A DNA stretch of 64,000 nucleotides from Cylindrotheca closterium (taxonomy: Eukaryota; Bacillariophyta; Bacillariophyceae; Bacillariales; Bacillariaceae), in the NCBI GenBank assembly GCA_933822405.4, contig CAKOGP040000147.1, positions 1 through 64,000 of the forward strand, in the 5' to 3' direction. The notes beneath the pieces were generated by a model. The model ran no database searches and had not been told where the DNA came from. It saw nothing but the letters and a program-made list of their open reading frames with translations. The position numbers and the translations under genes were made by a program. Below are positions 48,496 through 60,526 of this stretch, piece after piece. The first letter of the stretch is position 1. Every line of letters begins with the position of its first letter.

Positions 48496-51400
48496 ATGGC
48501 AGAAGACGAAATGGAGCGTTTGGTCAATCGCTTGGACGAGCTTGAGAAAAAGTCCAATGCAGAGATTAGCAATTTGAAAGAAAACCTCAAGCAGGCACAA
48601 GAAAAGAATGAAGCCTCCGAGTTGAAACTGGGAGAACTAGAACAACGTGTTGCGCAGCAATCGCAGGACGACCAAACATTCTTGCTTAGTTCAAACAGTA
48701 ACAGCTCGCAAGCAAATCGTGGCACTTCGTGGCATGTAATTGGCAACAATGACCAAGCGTCTTCGAATGCTTTCAAGCAGCCGCAATTCACGCTGCCCAC
48801 TGACCTCTGTTCCGTGTTTTGTGCCACATCATGGAAAGGCTTTCCTTTTTGGCTATCCGCATTGATCATTGCTGGTCTCCAAGTCTCATTGTTTGTGTTG
48901 CTACTCATTGATCGTGTTGGTTCCAAACGTTGGGTAGGATTTGGTGCAGAATGCGATGAAAGCGACGGTAACGACATCTATTGTCGACATGAACGCCCGC
49001 TTGGTATGCCCACAAATGTGGAACCCTTGGTACGAGCAGCACAGGCTTTATGTCTCGTGTTTGCGCTGTATGATCAGCAGGGCGTCTTCGATGGACTTGA
49101 AGGATTCTTTGCTGGTATGCCAGTGGACTACAAGGGCAGCACCAATTTTCGGAATATGACTCTCGGTCAGTGGAACTTGAGTTTCTTCTTGCGATTTCTA
49201 CAAGGCTTTCTGGGTGTACTCTGCGCATTTGTGTTGCTCGTACAAGCCGAGACAGTTTTCGACGTTCTGCTCAATTTCCTTGTGAGTTCTGATGAAACCA
49301 GGCTGTATCTCATATCTTTTTCAACCCATGACCTCATTCTTGCTTTTCACTTTCTGCTCTCAATCTCACATCCGAAGGGCGTGAAATTCATTTCAGGTAA
49401 GTTATTTTTGTCATATCCAATGTGGCTAGATTGATTCCTTTGTCCATCTTACTCACCCGACTTTCAGAAATGGACAAGGTGGCATTTCATATTGGTCTCA
49501 AAGGGTACTTTGGCACTGCCATGCAGGAAGCGGCGGAGGATGTGGCCGGAACGTACTTTCGCCGCGAAGAAGATACCCGTCCATGGGGGGCTCGTAACAT
49601 TCATGTGATCATTATGATGGGCATGTTGGCAGTGTTGATTGCTTGGTTCGCCCACCTTGCAATTCTGCAGACAAGTGGTACCTATTTGGTTCGACACTTC
49701 CACGTGGACTTTGGAAAGGATCCTCTTCTTTCCTTGTTCAATGGATGTTATTCAGCATCGGACGATGGGCTGCTCAACAGCCGATTGTCGTATTCTCAGA
49801 TTGGAACTGAGGCCAAGTTTGGATTTTGCAAAAAAACAGACAAGAGCGAGAATGGAGGATGGACTCTGTATTTTGGATCCTCGCCCTGTCCTTCTGATTT
49901 TAATTACAACGAGGTCTTGGCCATATCTGAACCGACCGAGTCCTTCGACTTGCCCTTAGTGGATCCCACCAAATGGTCCAGACAAGATGGTTACAATCGT
50001 TTGAAACCAGTTGAAGTGGTGCACATTGACGACTATCGAACGGAATGCTATGACTCTGCCGTTGCTCGAGAGGAGCCAGACTTTGACTCCAAATGCCTCG
50101 TTTTCAATGCCACTTACGAAAGTCGCCAGAAAACCTTTGAAATGTTGGTGACTGAACCGAGTGCGGAATATCCTTGTCGAGACCCCACAACCTGTCGGCC
50201 CATTTATGTTAGCAAACCGGATGGTCCTGCTTATTCTAGCGATGTCGACATCATTTATTATACTGGCCAATTCTGGGCAAACTCTCGAGCGACACGGGAC
50301 TTAGAAATTGAATATAGTGGGGAAGACGTGACGAAAGATGATATTCGCAACTTCTTTTACAAAGGAGATGGCTTCAAGATTGTGACTAATTCCAAATACA
50401 GAACCACAAGGTACATTACCCTCCCAGACGGTGGGTTTCGGTCACCTATCTATCTAGATTGGTATGAGCCGGAGCATCAATACATTACCTACTACAATAG
50501 CGAGTCGGAGTATCTTTTTTACTACCTCCCTTACGCAAATCTAGAGAAAGAAGCCGATTTGAAGTTCGAGTGCGTGGGTGATTACACAGATGCGAAAAGA
50601 CGATGCTTCGAGAACGAATTTTCGTTCGGTGATGCTACGTGCCTATGTAATGAACCCATTCCAGATGCTTTTGATCTATCAACTCCTCGGGGCATGGCAG
50701 TTCAAGATATCAAGAACGACCGCCGTGCAATTGAAATGTGCGCGGAATTTGCAGCTGATGACAGTAGTTTGGTGGTGAGAGGTCTGATTCAGGAGAGATA
50801 CGCCCTCGCCGTGGTGAAGAATACTTTTGGTATTGAGTCGCAGGGATGGGACGGAAACAGCTGCACATCTTGGTTGGGAGACACGGTCGAGCTGAAGTGC
50901 GATAACCAGACTAGTGTACAACAATTGATCTTTTTGGACTCGGACACAGTAAAACATTCAGGTACAATACCACCTGAAATGCAATTGCTGTCCAATCTGG
51001 GTAAGGTTCAAGTGATTTTCAATTACATACACTCTATAACCGTTGGGAACTCCACGATCTCACTTTCTCTTTGCTTGTACAGAACACTTGGATTTGGGTC
51101 AGAACGCCATTCGCGGTCATATTCCAGAACAAATTGGTTTTCTTGGAGCATTAAGTACGTACCTCTTGTGAATGCTCGCATCGGTTGTGCATCGAACTCA
51201 TGGAAAGCACTGTTGCCTTGTGTTCACTTTGCTTGCTCCTATTCGTTACAGCCTACCTCGATTTATTCGATTGTAGTCTTACTGGAGTCATCCCTGGTGG
51301 GCTTGGATATCTCTACAACTTAAGTGAGTGCCTCTATTGTTTCATCTGCCACCACGACTTGTTGCAGTTCCGTTGTGGTTTCAAAGACTCACACGAATCA

Positions 51401-51717
51401 TAATCTTATTTGAAATCTATCGATACGCACTGCAGAATCTTTGTACTTGTCTGAGAACAAACTTTCTGGTCAAATCCCAAATTTTGGACATCTGGAAAAC
51501 CTTGAGGTCCTTTCCATGTACAACAATTCGTTATCTGGGACAATTCCGGCCGAGATGGAAGCCAATGTGAACCTCACTTGTTTTGCCCGTAAGTAGGACA
51601 CTCCTTTCAGATCTATTATATTTGCTATTATCAATAAGCCCTGGCTGCTGTCGCTAACACATGGATTATACAGAAGGAAACTCCATCACTGGTACATCGA
51701 AGGTTTGCCAGCTCTAA
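48496..51717 (+). CDS. Multi-TM LRR receptor-like protein, tandem copy 1
   Basis: Seven exons: 48496-49281, 49378-49396 (19 nt), 49468-51000, 51083-51154, 51252-51323, 51436-51588 and 51674-51717. All use GT-AG and keep frame, giving 892 aa. Layout: coiled coil (about 5-55), membrane segments near 117-138 and 230-250 with a weaker one near 180, the block DVLLNFLGVKFISEMD, another helix near 315-337 (VIIMMGMLAVLIAWFAHL), and a large Cys-containing ectodomain (GWTLYFGSSPCPSD, EYPCRDPTTCRPIYVS). Last is an LRR cap (WDGNSCTSWLGDTVELKCD) with about five plant-type LRRs; exons 4 and 5 are 72 nt, one LRR each. No kinase domain. Probably a cell-surface sensor or channel-like receptor of a diatom-expanded family; ligand unknown. 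Confidence 0.85.
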
Positions 51718-52259
51718 GACAAGACATATTGATGGTTATGTGCTCACTACCACCAAATCTACATAATTCTATGATGTTGGTCATTGGCCAATCGAACAGA
51801 CATATACATGCACTAATAAATGATATTAAACCAAGAACGCGTTGAAATCGATAGAAGTCTTGGAATCCCGAAGATCCTTTTTCTTCTGTTGTCATTGTTG
51901 CGCCTACGCGGCTCCGTCCCACATCGACTGTGCGAAGTGGTGGTGGCGAAAATGCTTTCTTCCAATAGACAGCATACAGTACCGATATATATGTGACCAT
52001 ACCGGTACAGTATAATAGTACCGGTAGGTAATATTATAGGCGCACCGCGCACCGTTTATCCGTGCGACGCAAACGGCTAAATCAGGCCTTTTGTTTCTGG
52101 TCACAGTAGTCGAAGATATGGTCTTTTTCGCAAGGCAAGCAAGCGAATATAAGGGAATGCGGGCACCTGCGCGGTCATAATCGGATCTTTGGCATCGCTA
52201 CAGAACGCAGTATTGATTTATACTTCCAAACTGCACGAACCGCAGATCCCTCAACAGCG
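51718..52259. other. Region between LRR copies 1 and 2
   Basis: Holds an RRP7 remnant (51832-51968) and the upstream region of copy 2, with the variant word AGTCGAAGATATGGTC at 52108-52123 and AACGGCTAAATCAGG near 52072. Confidence 0.55.
51832..51968 (-). pseudogene. RRP7 remnant 1 (3' end only)
   Basis: About 137 bp matching the last part of the RRP7 gene at about 60640-60770. Shared words in order include GTTGAAATCGAT, AGTCTTG, GATCC, TTGTTGCGCCT.CGCGG, TCGACTGTG and AATGCTTTCTTCCAA. Reading frame destroyed. Confidence 0.7.
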
Positions 52260-55200
52260 ATGGCAGAAGACGAATTGGATCGTTTGGTTCGTCGCCTGGA
52301 CGAGCTTGAGCAAAAGTCCAATGCCGAGATAAGCGACCTCAGAATAGCACAAGAAACCTCCGAGTTGAAACTAGGACAATTAGAGCAACATGTTACGCAA
52401 TCGCAGGAAGAGCGAACATCCTTGATTGGTTCAAACAGCAACCGCTCGCAAGCAACTCGTGGTGATATGTGGCATGTTATTGGCGACAAGCAAATCGACG
52501 AAACGCCCTCGAATGCTTTCAAGCAGCAACAATTCACACTTCCAGATGACCTCTGCTCCGTTTTTTGTGCCACATCATGGAAAAGCCTTCCTTTTTGGAT
52601 AACAGTATTGGTTATTGCAGGGCTGCAACTTACATTGTTTGTGTTGCTGCTCATTGACCGTGTTGGTTCAAATCGGTGGATAGGCGTTGGTGGAGAATGT
52701 GACGTAAATGAAAGCATATTGTGTCGACATGAGCGTCCGCTTGACATGCCCCCAAATGTGGAACCCTTGGTGCGAGCAGCACAGGCTTTATGTCTAATCA
52801 TCGCGCTGTACGATCAAGATGACATTCGCGATGGACTTGAAGGGTTCTACGCTGGCATGCCAGTGGACTATAAAGGCAGCACCAATTTTCGAAAAATGAC
52901 TCGGTCTCGGTGGAACTTGAGCTGCTTCTTTCGTTTTTTGCAGGGCTTCCTAGGTGTACTATGTGCGTTTGTGTTGCTCGTGCAAGCCGATACAGTGTTC
53001 GACGTGCTTCTCAATTTCCTTGTGAGTTGTCATGGTACAATCAGGTTGTATCTTGAATCTATGTCACCCTTATTTTGATATTCTTTTCAATGCTGTATCC
53101 CAAGGGTGTGAAATTCATTTCAGGTCAGTTGCCGCCGTCTCGGCTGTGTTTCCTTTGTTTTGTTCATCTTCCTCATCGAACCTCTTACTATCCCCCCGCC
53201 CTTCGAACTGCAGAAATGGATGAGGCGGCTTTTCATATTGCGATCAAAGGGTATTTTGGAGTTTCTATGCAGGAAGCTGCGGAGGATGTGGCTTCATCAT
53301 ACTTTCGACGTGAAGAAGACACCCGTCCATGGATACCTCGTAACTTTCATGTGATTGTAATGTTGGGCATGCTAGCAACGATGGTTGCTTGGTTCGCCCA
53401 CCTTGCAACTTTGCAGGCCAGTGGTACATATTTGGTGCAACACTTCCACGTGGACTTTGGAAAGGATCCTCTTCTTTCTGTGTTCAACGGGTGCTATACA
53501 GCAGATGGCTTGATCAATAAACGATTGTCTTATTCTCAAGTTGGAAGTGAGGTCAAGTTTGGATTTTGCAAAAAAGCAGACAAGAGCGAGAATGGAGGAT
53601 GGACTCTGTATTTTGGGTCGTCGCCCTGTCCTTCTGATGATGAGAGCGAGGTATTGGCTGTATCTGAACCGACTAAGTCGTTTGACTTGCCCCTTGTGGA
53701 CCCCACCAAATGGTACACGCCCGATAAATACAAGGCGTACACCCCAATTGAAGTGGTGCGCTTTTACGACTATTTCGCAGAATGTGACGACTCATCGTCC
53801 GACACCCCAGAAGAGTCCCACTTTTTCTATCAGTGCATTGCTTTCAACGTCACTCTCCAAAACCGCCAGAAAACTTCTGACTTCCAGAAAACGTTTGAAA
53901 TATTGATAACTGAACCGAGTGAGGAATATCCTTGTCGAGACCCCACAACCTGTCGACCCATTTATGTTAGCAAATCGGATGCTGATGGTTATTCTGGCGA
54001 TATCGATATCATTTACTTTAATGGTCATTTCTGGGCGTACTCTGTGGCGCCATGGGGATTGAATATTGAATATAGTGGGGATGGCGTGACGAAGGATGAT
54101 ATTCGCAACTTCTTTTACAAAGGAGATGGCTTCAAGATTGAGAGTCTTTCCGACCACGGAGGAACGGCACTGTACGTTGCTGTGGTAGATGGTTGGTATC
54201 AGTCACCTCTCGATCTGATTTGGTATGAGGCAGAGGATCAATACATCTCGTACTCCAAAAACGAGTTTGAAACCATCAAGTATTCCATCCCTTACGCAAA
54301 TCTAGAGAAAAAAGTTGATTTCAATTTCGAGTGCGTGGGTGGCTATACGATTCCTGATACAACATGCTTCGAGTACGATGCATGGTTCAGTGATGTTGTG
54401 TGCCTATGTAATGAACCTATTCCAGATGCTTTTGATCTATCAACCTCTCGGGGTATGGCATTTCAAGATATCAAGAACGACCGCCGTGCAATTGAAATGT
54501 GCGCGGAATTAGCAGCTGATGACAGTTTAGTATTGAAAGGTCTGATTCAGGAGAGATACGCCCTCGCCGTGGTGAAGAATACGTTTGGTATCGAGTCGCA
54601 GGGATGGGACGGAAACAGCTGCACATCTTGGTTGGGAGACACGGTCGAGCTGAAGTGTGATAACCAGACTAGTGTACAACAATTGATCTTTTTGGACTCG
54701 GACACAGTGAAACATTATGGTACAATACCTCCTGAAATAAGATTCCTATCCAATCTCGGTGAGAATCCATTCCAGTCTATGACCGTTGGGATGGCGCAAA
54801 CCTAACTCCTCAATCATACTTTTTCTTTATACAGAACACTTGGACTTGGGACAGAATGACATTCTCGGTGAAATCCCATGGGAACTTGGTTTCCTTGGAG
54901 CATTAAGTACGTACCTCTTGTGAATGCTAGTATCGGTTGTACATCGAACTGATCGAATTCGCTCCCGTTCATTACAGCCTACCTCGATCTATTTGATTGT
55001 AGTCTTACTGGATCGATACCGTATGACCTTGGAAGTCTCTCGAACTTGAGTGAGTGCCTCTATTGTTTCATCTCTGTCGAAATCGACGTATTCATGGCTT
55101 CAATGACTCACATGAATCAATCAATCTCTTTTGAACTTGTTCCATTCACTGCAGAATCTTTGTACTTGTCTAAGAACAACCTTACTGGTCAAATCCCAAA

Positions 55201-55435
55201 TTTTGGAAACCTGAAAAACCTTGAGGTCCTTTCCATGTACAGCAATTCATTGACTGGGACTATCCCAGCCGAGATGGAAGCCAATCTGAACCTCACTTGC
55301 TTTGCGCGTAAGTAGGACGATCCTTTCCAATGTCGCTACTTGGTATCGTCAATGTGCCCTGCCTCTCACAGTAAAAAAATGAACATTGCAGAAGGAAACT
55401 CCATCACTGGCACATCCAAGGTTTGTCAGCTATAA
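52260..55435 (+). CDS. Multi-TM LRR receptor-like protein, tandem copy 2
   Basis: Same seven-exon plan: 52260-53021, 53105-53123 (19 nt), 53214-54758, 54835-54906, 54978-55049, 55155-55307 and 55392-55435. Frame is kept, 888 aa. The coiled coil is shorter than in the other copies. The ectodomain has diverged most in its middle (VVDGWYQSPLDLIWYEAEDQ). The LRR part differs from copies 1 and 3 (ILGEIPWELGFLGAL, SLTGSIPYDLGSLSNL). Exons 2, 4, 5, 6 and 7 have exactly the same lengths in all three copies, which supports the model. The 16-bp word AGTCGAAGATA.G(A/G)TC occurs about 150 bp upstream. Confidence 0.85.
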
Positions 55436-55639
55436 TATGAAAAAACATATTGATGGCAGCGTGTGCTCACTAAGGCACAGTCTTCATGGAGTACGGTACA
55501 ACATGCTTGACAATTTATCACCTCAGGGAAACCTTTGGTCATCGGCCAGTCGAAACATGGTCTATCGACGGAACTTGCAAGCCTATAGCTATCCATTTGA
55601 AGATGATTGTAAACCAAGAAGAGTATCAACATGCTCTAT

Positions 55640-56515
55640 TTATTTTATAAATGGTCGATATTGATGCTCTTGCTTCATTTTCTTGATCTTTCTCAAATCC
55701 TCTTCAAATTGAGTACGCAAATCAGCCAAACTCCGTTTCTTGTGTTCCTTGCGTTGAAATCGATAAAAGTCTTGCAACTCGTCCGATCCCTTTTTCTTTT
55801 TGTTGTTGTTGTTGTTGCGCCTTCGCGGTGGCGCATTGGGTCGACTGTGAGAGGTGGTAGTTGGTGGTAATGCTTTCTTCCAACAGATTGTGAATACCTC
55901 CTTGTGCGGCATTTCCAGTTGCTGTATTCGAAGAATAGGACACGGTCACAAAGCCATCGTCGTCCACCATGTTTCCATCTTTGGCTTTTTTATGGGCCTT
56001 CCGTTTGGCCGCCTCTGCTTTTTCGTATTCACCCATGACACGGTTGCATTCGGCCAGGAGTTCGGCTCTGGACAAGGCTTGTCTACTTGCGTAATATCCC
56101 TTGCTGAATAATTTCTTGTGTTTCTTCTTTTTAAATTGATGATTTCCATCTTCGTCATATTCTTCAAAACCGTCTTCGTCATCATCATCGTCATTAAGTT
56201 CATTAATGAGCGGATCCTTGCCAATAATAAGTCGTTTACGTTCGTCTCGTTCGTACTGCGCCCAAGTTTCATCCGCCAAGGTTTGTAATTCGAGACGATC
56301 CATGGTCAAACCTGGCAAACTTTCTTCTTCCTTGTGTTCATTATTATCATCATTCTCGCCATCGTCATCGTCCTCATCGCTATCCTTTGCTGTTTTTTTC
56401 GCCTTGTTCTTTTTGCTGCTGCCATTGCCGCTACTATATACTGTTAGTCATGAAACGATGCAATTCTTGCAAGGTTTTCTTCAATCCCTTGGAGGGAGCA
56501 AAGGCCACATGAAGC
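55640..56515 (-). pseudogene. RRP7 remnant 2 (C-terminal half, frameshifted)
   Basis: Colinear with 60527-61400 of the intact RRP7. It keeps PGLTMDRLELQTLADETWAQ and ends ELQDFYRFQRKEHKKRSLAD...HQYRPF, but in two frames (break near 55860), and a 39-bp segment (EAPAQGALAVVKR-equivalent) is missing. Similarity stops at about 56515 within the sequence for the RRM-like region; the N-terminal 170 codons are gone. Confidence 0.85.
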
Positions 56516-57107
56516 AAGGTGCGGGCAAGTACCATTGCAGGGTACTGTAAGTGACCCAGTGCAACTACTACTTTTCGGACCATAATATACATTACTCGTA
56601 TTCTATTACCGCGTACCCTACCGGTATGGTACACGTTGTACCCGCAATTTTGAAATTGCGCTCATCATGGGAAATACGTTACGACTATGCAGTATGAGTC
56701 GAAGATACGATCCTCAATTCAAATGCGGTAATAAATGTGCGTGGAGATGCCCGCGTCGGAAGGTTGACGATGGAAGTTGTGATTTGTTGTTTTGTTGGAT
56801 ATCGATTGCGAACGAAATTCTATAGAGGCGCGCAAAAAATCTTTGAAGTACTTTTTTAGGCTGAATATTTGACGTGGCCTACTTTTTGTTTTCCATAATT
56901 TCGAAATTATTTCCACTGCATGTTTATTTATGAATTTTGGTCGGAACTTTGTTACTGCCTAATAGTGTCTACGGTATAAATCATCGTCATAAAATCGTAT
57001 GATAAGAAGAAGGCACACGCGGTCAGAACCGGATCGTTATTGGCTACTGTAGCATGCGATCTTCTGATGACCTGAGTGTATGACCTTCGGAAATCTCATC
57101 AACAGCA
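56516..57107. promoter_or_regulatory. Upstream region of LRR copy 3
   Basis: Contains AGTCGAAGATACGATC at 56697-56712, identical to the copy-1 and 23.2-kb word but 395 bp from the start. TCATAAAATCGTATGAT (56988-57004) and CGCGGTCAGAACCGGATCG resemble parts of the copy-2 leader. No coding sequence. Confidence 0.5.
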
Positions 57108-60100
57108 ATGGCACAACAAGACGAAATCGAGCGTTTGGCTCGTCGTTTGGCTCAGCTTGAGAAAAAGTCCAATGCAGAGATTAACGATTTGAAAGAAAAC
57201 CTCAAAAAAGCACAAGAAAAGTCCAATGCAGATATTGTCGATCTGACAGCAAACCTGAAACAAGCACAGCAAGCCTTGGAGGAACATGTTACGCAATCGC
57301 AGGAAGAGCGAACATCCTTGATTGGTTCAAACAGTAACCGTTCGCAAGCCACTCGTGGTGATATGTGGCATGTCATTGGAGACAAGGAAATCGACGAAGC
57401 GCCTTCGAATGCTTTCAAGCAGCCGCAATTCAGACTATCTAATGACCTCTGTTCAGTAATTTGTGCAACCTCATGGAAACGCCTTCCCTTTTGGCTATCA
57501 GTTTTGATCATTGCGGGGTTTCAACTAACATTGTTTGTGTTGCTGCTTATTGACCGCGTTGGTTCGAAACGTTGGGTAGACTTTGGTGGAGAATGCGACG
57601 GAAGCGACTTATTTTGTCGACATGAACGCCCGCTTGACATGCCCCCAAATGTGGAGCCCTTGGTACGAGGAGCACAGGCTTTATGCCTCATCATTGCGCT
57701 GTACGATCAAGATGACATTCGCGATGGACTTGAAGGATTTTATGCTGGCATTCCAGTGGACTACAAGGGGAGCACCCATTTTCGAAACATGACTCGGTCT
57801 CGGTGGAACTTGAGCTGTTTCTTCCGAATGCTGCAGGGCATTCTGGGTGTATTATGCGCATTTGTATTGCTCGTACAAGCCGATACAGTGTTTGACGTGC
57901 TTCTCAATTTCCTCGTAAGTTGTCCTCATGCAATTATGAGGCTGTCGATTGTTGTGGTCTCAACTAGACCTCATCCTTAATTCTCACTTTCTGTTCTTTT
58001 CAACGCAATATCCATAGGGTGTCAAATTTATTTCAGGTGAGTTGTCGTCATCGTTGTTGAGGCTAGATTACTTCGATCATATTTCTTATCCGACTTTTTT
58101 TATAGAAATGGACAAATTGGCATTTCATATTGCGCTCAAAGGGTACTTTGGAACTTCCATGCAGGAAGTGGCGGAGAACGTGGCTGAATCGTACTTTCGA
58201 CGCGAAGAAGACACTCGTCTTTGGATACATCGTAACTTTCATGTGATCGTAATGCTGGGCATGTTAGCAGTAATGATTGCTTGGTTCGCCCAGCTTGCGT
58301 TTCTACAGGCCAGTGGTACCTATTTGGTTCAGGATTTCTATGTCAGCTTTGGAGCGGACCCTTTTCTTGCCTCGTTCAGTGGATGCTATGTAGCAGATGG
58401 TCTGATCAATAATCGATTGTCATATTCTCAAATTGGAAGTGAGGCCAAGTTTGGATTTTGCGAAGAAATAGACAAGCGCGAAAATGGAGGAGGATGGACT
58501 CTGTATTTTGGATCGTCGCCGTGTCCTTCTGATTCTTATTACAACGAGGTCTTGGCCATATCTGAACCGACGAGGTCCTTCGACTTGCCTCTGTTGGATC
58601 CCGCAAAATGGCACATGCCCACGAAATGGGACAGGGCGTACGCACCAATTGAAGTGGTGCGCTTTGATCCTGGTGTATATTGTTCCATCACTCTAGAAGA
58701 GCTGCACTACTTTCACGATCCATGCATTGCTTTCAATGTAACCAACAAAAATGGCCAGAAAACGTTTGAAAAATTGGTGACTGAACCGAGTGAGGAATAT
58801 CCTTGTCGAGACCCCACAACCTGTCGGTCCATCTATGTTAGCAGACCGGATGCTGATGGTTATTCTGGTGATATCGACATCATTTACTTTACTGGTAATT
58901 CCTGGGCGTACTCTGGAGCGGCATGGGATTTGAAAATTGAATATAGTGGGGAAGAATTAACGAACGATGACATTCGAAGTTTCTTTTACAAGGGAGATGG
59001 CTTCAGGATGGAGACTCATTTCAAATACGGAACCACAAGGTACATTACACTGCCTTGGTTTAGGAGTCACTTGCCTTTCGATGAATCTTGGTATGAGCCT
59101 CTGCATCATTCCATTGTCTACCACATGAGCGAGTCGGAGAATCTTTTTTTCTACCTCCCCTACGCAAATCTAGAGAAAGAAGCCGATTTGAAGTTTGAGT
59201 GCGTGGCTGGCAATACAAGAACGTATACAGTAGGTTGCTTCCAGAACGAATTTTCGTTTGGTGATGCTGCGTGCCTGTGTAGGGAGTCCATTCCAGAGCG
59301 TTTTGATCTAACAACTCCACGGGGTTTGGCAGTTCAAGATATCATGAACGACCGCCGTACAATTGAAATGTGCGCGGAATTTGCAGCTGATGACAGTAGT
59401 TTGGTGGTGAGAGGTCTGATTCAGGAGAGATACGCCCTCGCCGTGGTGAAGAATACGTTTGGTATCGAGTCGCAGGGATGGGACGGAAACAGCTGCACAT
59501 CTTGGTTGGGAGACACAGTCGAGCTGAAGTGCGATAACCAGACTAGTGTACAACAATTGATCTTTTTGGACTCGGACACAGTAAAACATTCAGGTACAAT
59601 ACCACCTGAAATGCAATTGCTCTCCAATCTGGGTAAGGTTCAAGTGATTTTCAATTACATTCACTCTATAACCGTTGGGATCGCGCAATAAACCTAACTC
59701 CACCATCTCACTTTCTCTTTGCTTTTACAGAACACTTGGACTTGGGACAGAACGCCATTCGCGGTCATATTCCAGAACAAATTGGTTTTCTTGGAGCATT
59801 AAGTACGTACCTCTTGTGAATGCTCGCATCGGTTGTGCATCGAACTCATGGAAAGCCCTGTTGCCTTGTGTTCACTTTGCTTGCTCCTATTCGTTACAGC
59901 CTACCTCGATTTATTCGATTGTAGTCTTACTGGAGTCATCCCTGACGGGCTTGGATATCTCTACAACTTAAGTGAGTGCCTCTATTGTTTCATGTATCTG
60001 CCACCTCGACTTGTTGCAGTTCCGTTGTGGTTTCAATGACTCGCATGAATCAATCAATCTCATTTGAAATCTATCGATACGCACTGCAGAATCTTTGTAC

Positions 60101-60368
60101 TTGTCTGAGAACAAACTTTCTGGTCAAATCCCAAATTTTGGACATCTGGAAAACCTTGAGGTCCTTTCCATGTACAACAATTCGTTATCTGGGACTATCC
60201 CAGCCGAGATGGAAGCCAATGTGAACCTCACTTGTTTTGCCCGTAAGTAGGACACTCCTTTCAGATCTATTATATTTGCAATGGTCAATAAGCCCTGGTT
60301 GTCGCTAACACATGGATCATACAGAAGGAAACTCCATCACTGGTACATCGAAAGTTTGTCAGCTGTAA
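57108..60368 (+). CDS. Multi-TM LRR receptor-like protein, tandem copy 3 (mosaic)
   Basis: Seven exons: 57108-57914, 58018-58036 (19 nt), 58106-59632, 59731-59802, 59900-59971, 60090-60242 and 60325-60368; 897 aa. The N-terminal coiled coil has an extra repeat (KKSNAEINDLKENLKKAQ then EKSNADIVDLTANLKQAQ). Exon 1 resembles copy 2 (HVTQSQEERTSLIGSNSN shared), while the sequence from about 58990 on, including introns 3-6, is nearly identical to copy 1. So this is a recombinant. Topology and likely role as for copy 1. Confidence 0.85.
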
Positions 60369-60526
60369 TAAAACAAAAGGCGCCTTGATGGCGGTTTTCT
60401 GACTACGGCGTAAACTACAACGATGGAAAATGCTGGACAATAGTATCGCTTTTTTTCATCGTTCATTCGAACTATAGTCTATTTGCGGAACTTGCAAGTC
60501 TAGCTATCCATTTGAAGATGACTCTA

